Below, piece by piece: positions 61,830 to 64,000 of a stretch of DNA of 64,000 nt (position 1 is its first letter; every line of letters begins with the position of its first letter). A program made the translations under genes and the position numbers. The stretch comes from Pseudomonas protegens CHA0 (GTDB taxonomy: Bacteria; Pseudomonadota; Gammaproteobacteria; Pseudomonadales; Pseudomonadaceae): the NCBI RefSeq assembly GCF_000397205.1, contig NC_021237.1, positions 1,241,001 through 1,305,000 on the forward strand, in the 5' to 3' direction. The notes under the pieces were generated by a model, which saw nothing but the letters and a program-made list of their open reading frames with translations, was not told the DNA's origin and did no database searches.

Positions 61830-63100
61830 GCGAGGAGCAACGATTTTTCGATTTCCTCAAGGAACGTATCGGCCTGGATGTCGCCTCCGTGGGGCCGGCG
61901 ATCATCGAGCGCGCGGTACGCCAGCGCTGCAATGCCCTGTATGCCCGCAGCAGCGATGAGTACTGGCAGAAACTGCAAGGTTCGCGGGATGAGCAGCAGG
62001 CCCTGATCGAAGCGGTGATCGTTCCGGAAACCTGGTTTTTCCGCTATCCGGAATCCTTCGCTACCCTGGTCAAGCTGGCCAAGGCGCGGCTGGCGCAGAT
62101 CAAGGGCATGCGGGCCCTGCGCCTGTTGAGCCTGCCGTGCTCCACCGGCGAGGAGCCCTATTCCATCGCCATGGCCCTGCTCGATGGCGGCCTGGCGCCG
62201 CATCAGTTCAAGGTCGACGGCCTGGACGTCAGCCCGTTGTCGGTGGAGCGGGCCAAGGCTGCGCTGTACGGCAAGAATTCCTTTCGTGGCCAGCCCATCG
62301 AGTTTCGCGAGCGGCACTTCAACCCTGAAGAAGGCGAGCGTTATCGCCTGAGCGAGCGGGTTCGTGAGCAGGTGCGGTTGCAGGTGGGCAATGTCCTGGA
62401 TCCGGGCTTGCTGGCCAGTGAACCGGCCTTCGATTTCGTGTTCTGCCGCAACCTGCTGATCTATTTTGACCAGCCGACCCAGCGCCAGGTGTTCGAGGTG
62501 CTCAAGCGCCTGACCCATGAAGAGGGCGTGCTGTTCATCGGCCCCGCCGAAGGCAGCCTCCTGGGCCGCCTGGGCATGCGCTCCATCGGCATCCCGCAGT
62601 CCTTCGCCTTCAGCCGCCACCATGAGCCCGAGCCGGCCCCGGTGGTGCTGCCGCAACCCTTGCCGCTGCCGGTTCCCGTGCGCAGCCTGGTGCCCCCGGC
62701 GCCGCGCCCACGGCCGTTCGCCAGGCGCCCGGTAGCGGCGCCGTTGAGCGACGGCGCGCTGATGGAAAGCGATGCCGCCAGCCTGCTGGCCACCATTGCC
62801 GCCCTGGCCAACGAGGGCAAGAGCGCCGAGGCCCGTGCCGCCTGCGAGCGTTATTTGCAGCAGCACGAGCCGGTGGCCCAGGTGTTCTACTGGCTGGGCC
62901 TGCTCAGCGATGTGGCCGGCAACGCCATGGAAGCCCAGGGTTACTACCGCAAGGCCCTGTACCTGGCGCCCCAGCACCCCGAAGCCCTGGCGCACCTGGG
63001 CGCGCTGCTGGCTTCCCAGGGTGATGTGGCCGGGGCCCAACGATTGCAGGAGCGCGCGGCCCGCAGCGTTCGCTCTGCCGACAGTGAGTTGAAACGATGA
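61826..63100 (+). CDS. wspC: Chemoreceptor methyltransferase WspC (CheR-TPR)
   Basis: WspC methylates WspA. The 424-residue protein has a CheR domain (about 1-270) with PETWFFRYPESF, the SAM motif LSLPCSTGEEPYSIAMALLD and FCRNLLIYFD. A Pro-rich linker (PAPVVLPQPLPLPVPVRS) follows, then a C-terminal TPR region (QVFYWLGLLSDVAGNAMEAQGYYRKALYLAP). TPR domains on CheR are characteristic of Wsp. It overlaps wspB by four bases. Confidence 0.93.
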   Translation: MSEEQRFFDFLKERIGLDVASVGPAIIERAVRQRCNALYARSSDEYWQKLQGSRDEQQALIEAVIVPETWFFRYPESFATLVKLAKARLAQIKGMRALRLLSLPCSTGEEPYSIAMALLDGGLAPHQFKVDGLDVSPLSVERAKAALYGKNSFRGQPIEFRERHFNPEEGERYRLSERVREQVRLQVGNVLDPGLLASEPAFDFVFCRNLLIYFDQPTQRQVFEVLKRLTHEEGVLFIGPAEGSLLGRLGMRSIGIPQSFAFSRHHEPEPAPVVLPQPLPLPVPVRSLVPPAPRPRPFARRPVAAPLSDGALMESDAASLLATIAALANEGKSAEARAACERYLQQHEPVAQVFYWLGLLSDVAGNAMEAQGYYRKALYLAPQHPEALAHLGALLASQGDVAGAQRLQERAARSVRSADSELKR

Positions 63101-63783
63101 GCCATCCCTATTCATTGGACGTCACCCGTGAAGATGCGCAGGCCATCGATGATTGCTGGAACCGCATCGGTATCCATGGCGACAAGTCCTGCCCGTTGCT
63201 GGCCGAGCACATTCATTGCCGCAACTGCTCGGTGTATTCGGCCGCCGCCACCCGCCTGCTGGACCGCTATTCGTTGCGCCAGGAGGACCGCGAGCATTCG
63301 GTGGTGCTGGAGGCCGACAGCGATGTGGTCACTCGCTCGCTGCTGATGTTCCGCCTCGGCGAAGAGTGGCTGGGCCTGCCGACCCGCTGCCTGCTGGAAG
63401 TGGCACCGCAGCAGGCGATTCATTCCTTGCCGCACCAGCGCTCGCGCGCCCTGCTGGGGGTGGCCAATGTCCGCGGGGCGCTGGTGGCCTGCCTGTCGCT
63501 GACCGAGCTTCTGGGGCTGGATCCTTCCCCGGCCGCGCCGGCAGGAGGACGGGTGATGCCGCGCATGCTGATCATCGGCGCCGCCGGAGGCCCGGTGGTG
63601 GTGCCGGTGGACGAAGTGCACGGCATCCACGCCATCGACGAGCGCATCCTCAACGGCGCCTCGGCCTCCGGCGAGCAGGCCAATGCCAAGTACACCCGTG
63701 GCGTGTTGCAATGGCAGGGGCGCAGCCTGCGCCTGCTGGACGAAGAGCAATTGCTCGCGGCCGTGACCCGGAGCCTGACATGA
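63097..63783 (+). CDS. wspD: CheW-like protein WspD
   Basis: The 228-residue protein has an N-terminal segment with a Cys-containing motif (HIHCRNCSVYSAAATRLLDRY, residues about 44-64) and a CheW domain (LMFRLGEEWLGLPTRCLLEVAP; LLGVANVRGALVACLSLTELLGL). It is the second coupling protein of the Wsp complex, larger than WspB. It overlaps wspC and wspE by four bases each. Confidence 0.92.
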   Translation: MSHPYSLDVTREDAQAIDDCWNRIGIHGDKSCPLLAEHIHCRNCSVYSAAATRLLDRYSLRQEDREHSVVLEADSDVVTRSLLMFRLGEEWLGLPTRCLLEVAPQQAIHSLPHQRSRALLGVANVRGALVACLSLTELLGLDPSPAAPAGGRVMPRMLIIGAAGGPVVVPVDEVHGIHAIDERILNGASASGEQANAKYTRGVLQWQGRSLRLLDEEQLLAAVTRSLT

Positions 63784-64000
63784 CCCCCGATCAGATGCGC
63801 GACGCCTCGCTGCTGGAGCTGTTCAGCCTGGAAGCCGAAGCCCAGACCCAGGTGCTCAGCACCGGGCTGCTGGCCCTGGAGCGCAACCCGACCCAGGCCG
63901 ACCAGTTGGAAGCCTGCATGCGCGCAGCCCATTCCCTCAAGGGCGCGGCGCGGATTGTCGGGGTCGATGCCGGGGTCAGCGTTGCCCACGTGATGGAAGA
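63780..64000 (+). CDS. wspE: Hybrid CheA-type kinase WspE (partial, continues past the window)
   Basis: Only the first 73 codons are visible. They form an Hpt domain with the phospho-acceptor His in AAHSLKGAARIVG. WspE phosphorylates WspR (diguanylate cyclase) and WspF. The start ATG 63780 overlaps the wspD stop (ATGA). The rest, including wspF and wspR if present, is outside the window. Confidence 0.88.
   Translation, partial: MTPDQMRDASLLELFSLEAEAQTQVLSTGLLALERNPTQADQLEACMRAAHSLKGAARIVGVDAGVSVAHVME

Overview
The window is GC-rich, densely coded chromosome from a Pseudomonas, most likely of the P. fluorescens/protegens/chlororaphis group. The evidence is gene content and order (nag cluster, purT, ypjD-corC/ffh, rpsP-rimM-trmD-rplS, xerD-dsbC-hom-thrC, yaeQ-recJ, wsp operon), Pseudomonas-typical families such as DUF3509, and intergenic REP palindromes of the GTAGGAGC(C/G)... 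type. I see no rRNA, tRNA, CRISPR array, prophage or insertion sequence. Genus-level placement is inferred from gene content, not from a database search.

Layout. 1-4.3 kb: a minus-strand N-acetylglucosamine operon (GntR/UTRA regulator, nagA, SIS-type nagB, EIIA-HPr-EI fusion cut by the left edge), headed by repeated AAGTGGTAT boxes. 4.3-12.6 kb: small housekeeping genes: an L,D-transpeptidase, two back-to-back Nudix hydrolases, gamma-carbonic anhydrase, DUF1289, a VUT-family transporter, purT, an MHS-type MFS transporter and the ypjD-corC pair. 12.7-16.4 kb: ffh followed by the ribosomal/tRNA modification operon rpsP-rimM-trmD-rplS. 16.4-26 kb: a DUF4132 protein, an acyl-CoA thioesterase, a Na+/H+-type antiporter, xerD, dsbC, hom and thrC.

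26-34.5 kb: a three-gene signalling locus built like Roc/Sad: a 1200-residue unorthodox sensor kinase with two periplasmic solute-binding domains, a REC-EAL protein whose DDFG motif reads GDFG, and a convergent NarL-type regulator. DUF3509, a periplasmic binding protein and a CaiB/BaiF CoA-transferase follow.

34.7-48.5 kb is the most unusual part. A PspA-centred membrane-stress cluster (DUF2170/YjfI, PspA, a YqiJ-like membrane OB-fold protein, a YqiK-like flotillin) is followed by a 1715-residue AAA ATPase and a single-HKD phospholipase D-family protein. A tandem pair of paralogous, membrane-anchored TPR-like proteins converges on it. Its promoter region carries three helically phased TTACATGTGATG-type boxes.

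48.7-58.5 kb: yaeQ, recJ, an old-yellow-enzyme reductase, REP clusters, opgD (Tat-exported glucan biosynthesis), a GNAT acetyltransferase, a DUF418 membrane protein and a three-gene overlapping cassette of unknown exported and membrane proteins. 58.7-64 kb: a DUF533/TerB-like protein and the wsp surface-sensing chemosensory operon (wspA-B-C-D and the start of wspE), which runs off the right edge.
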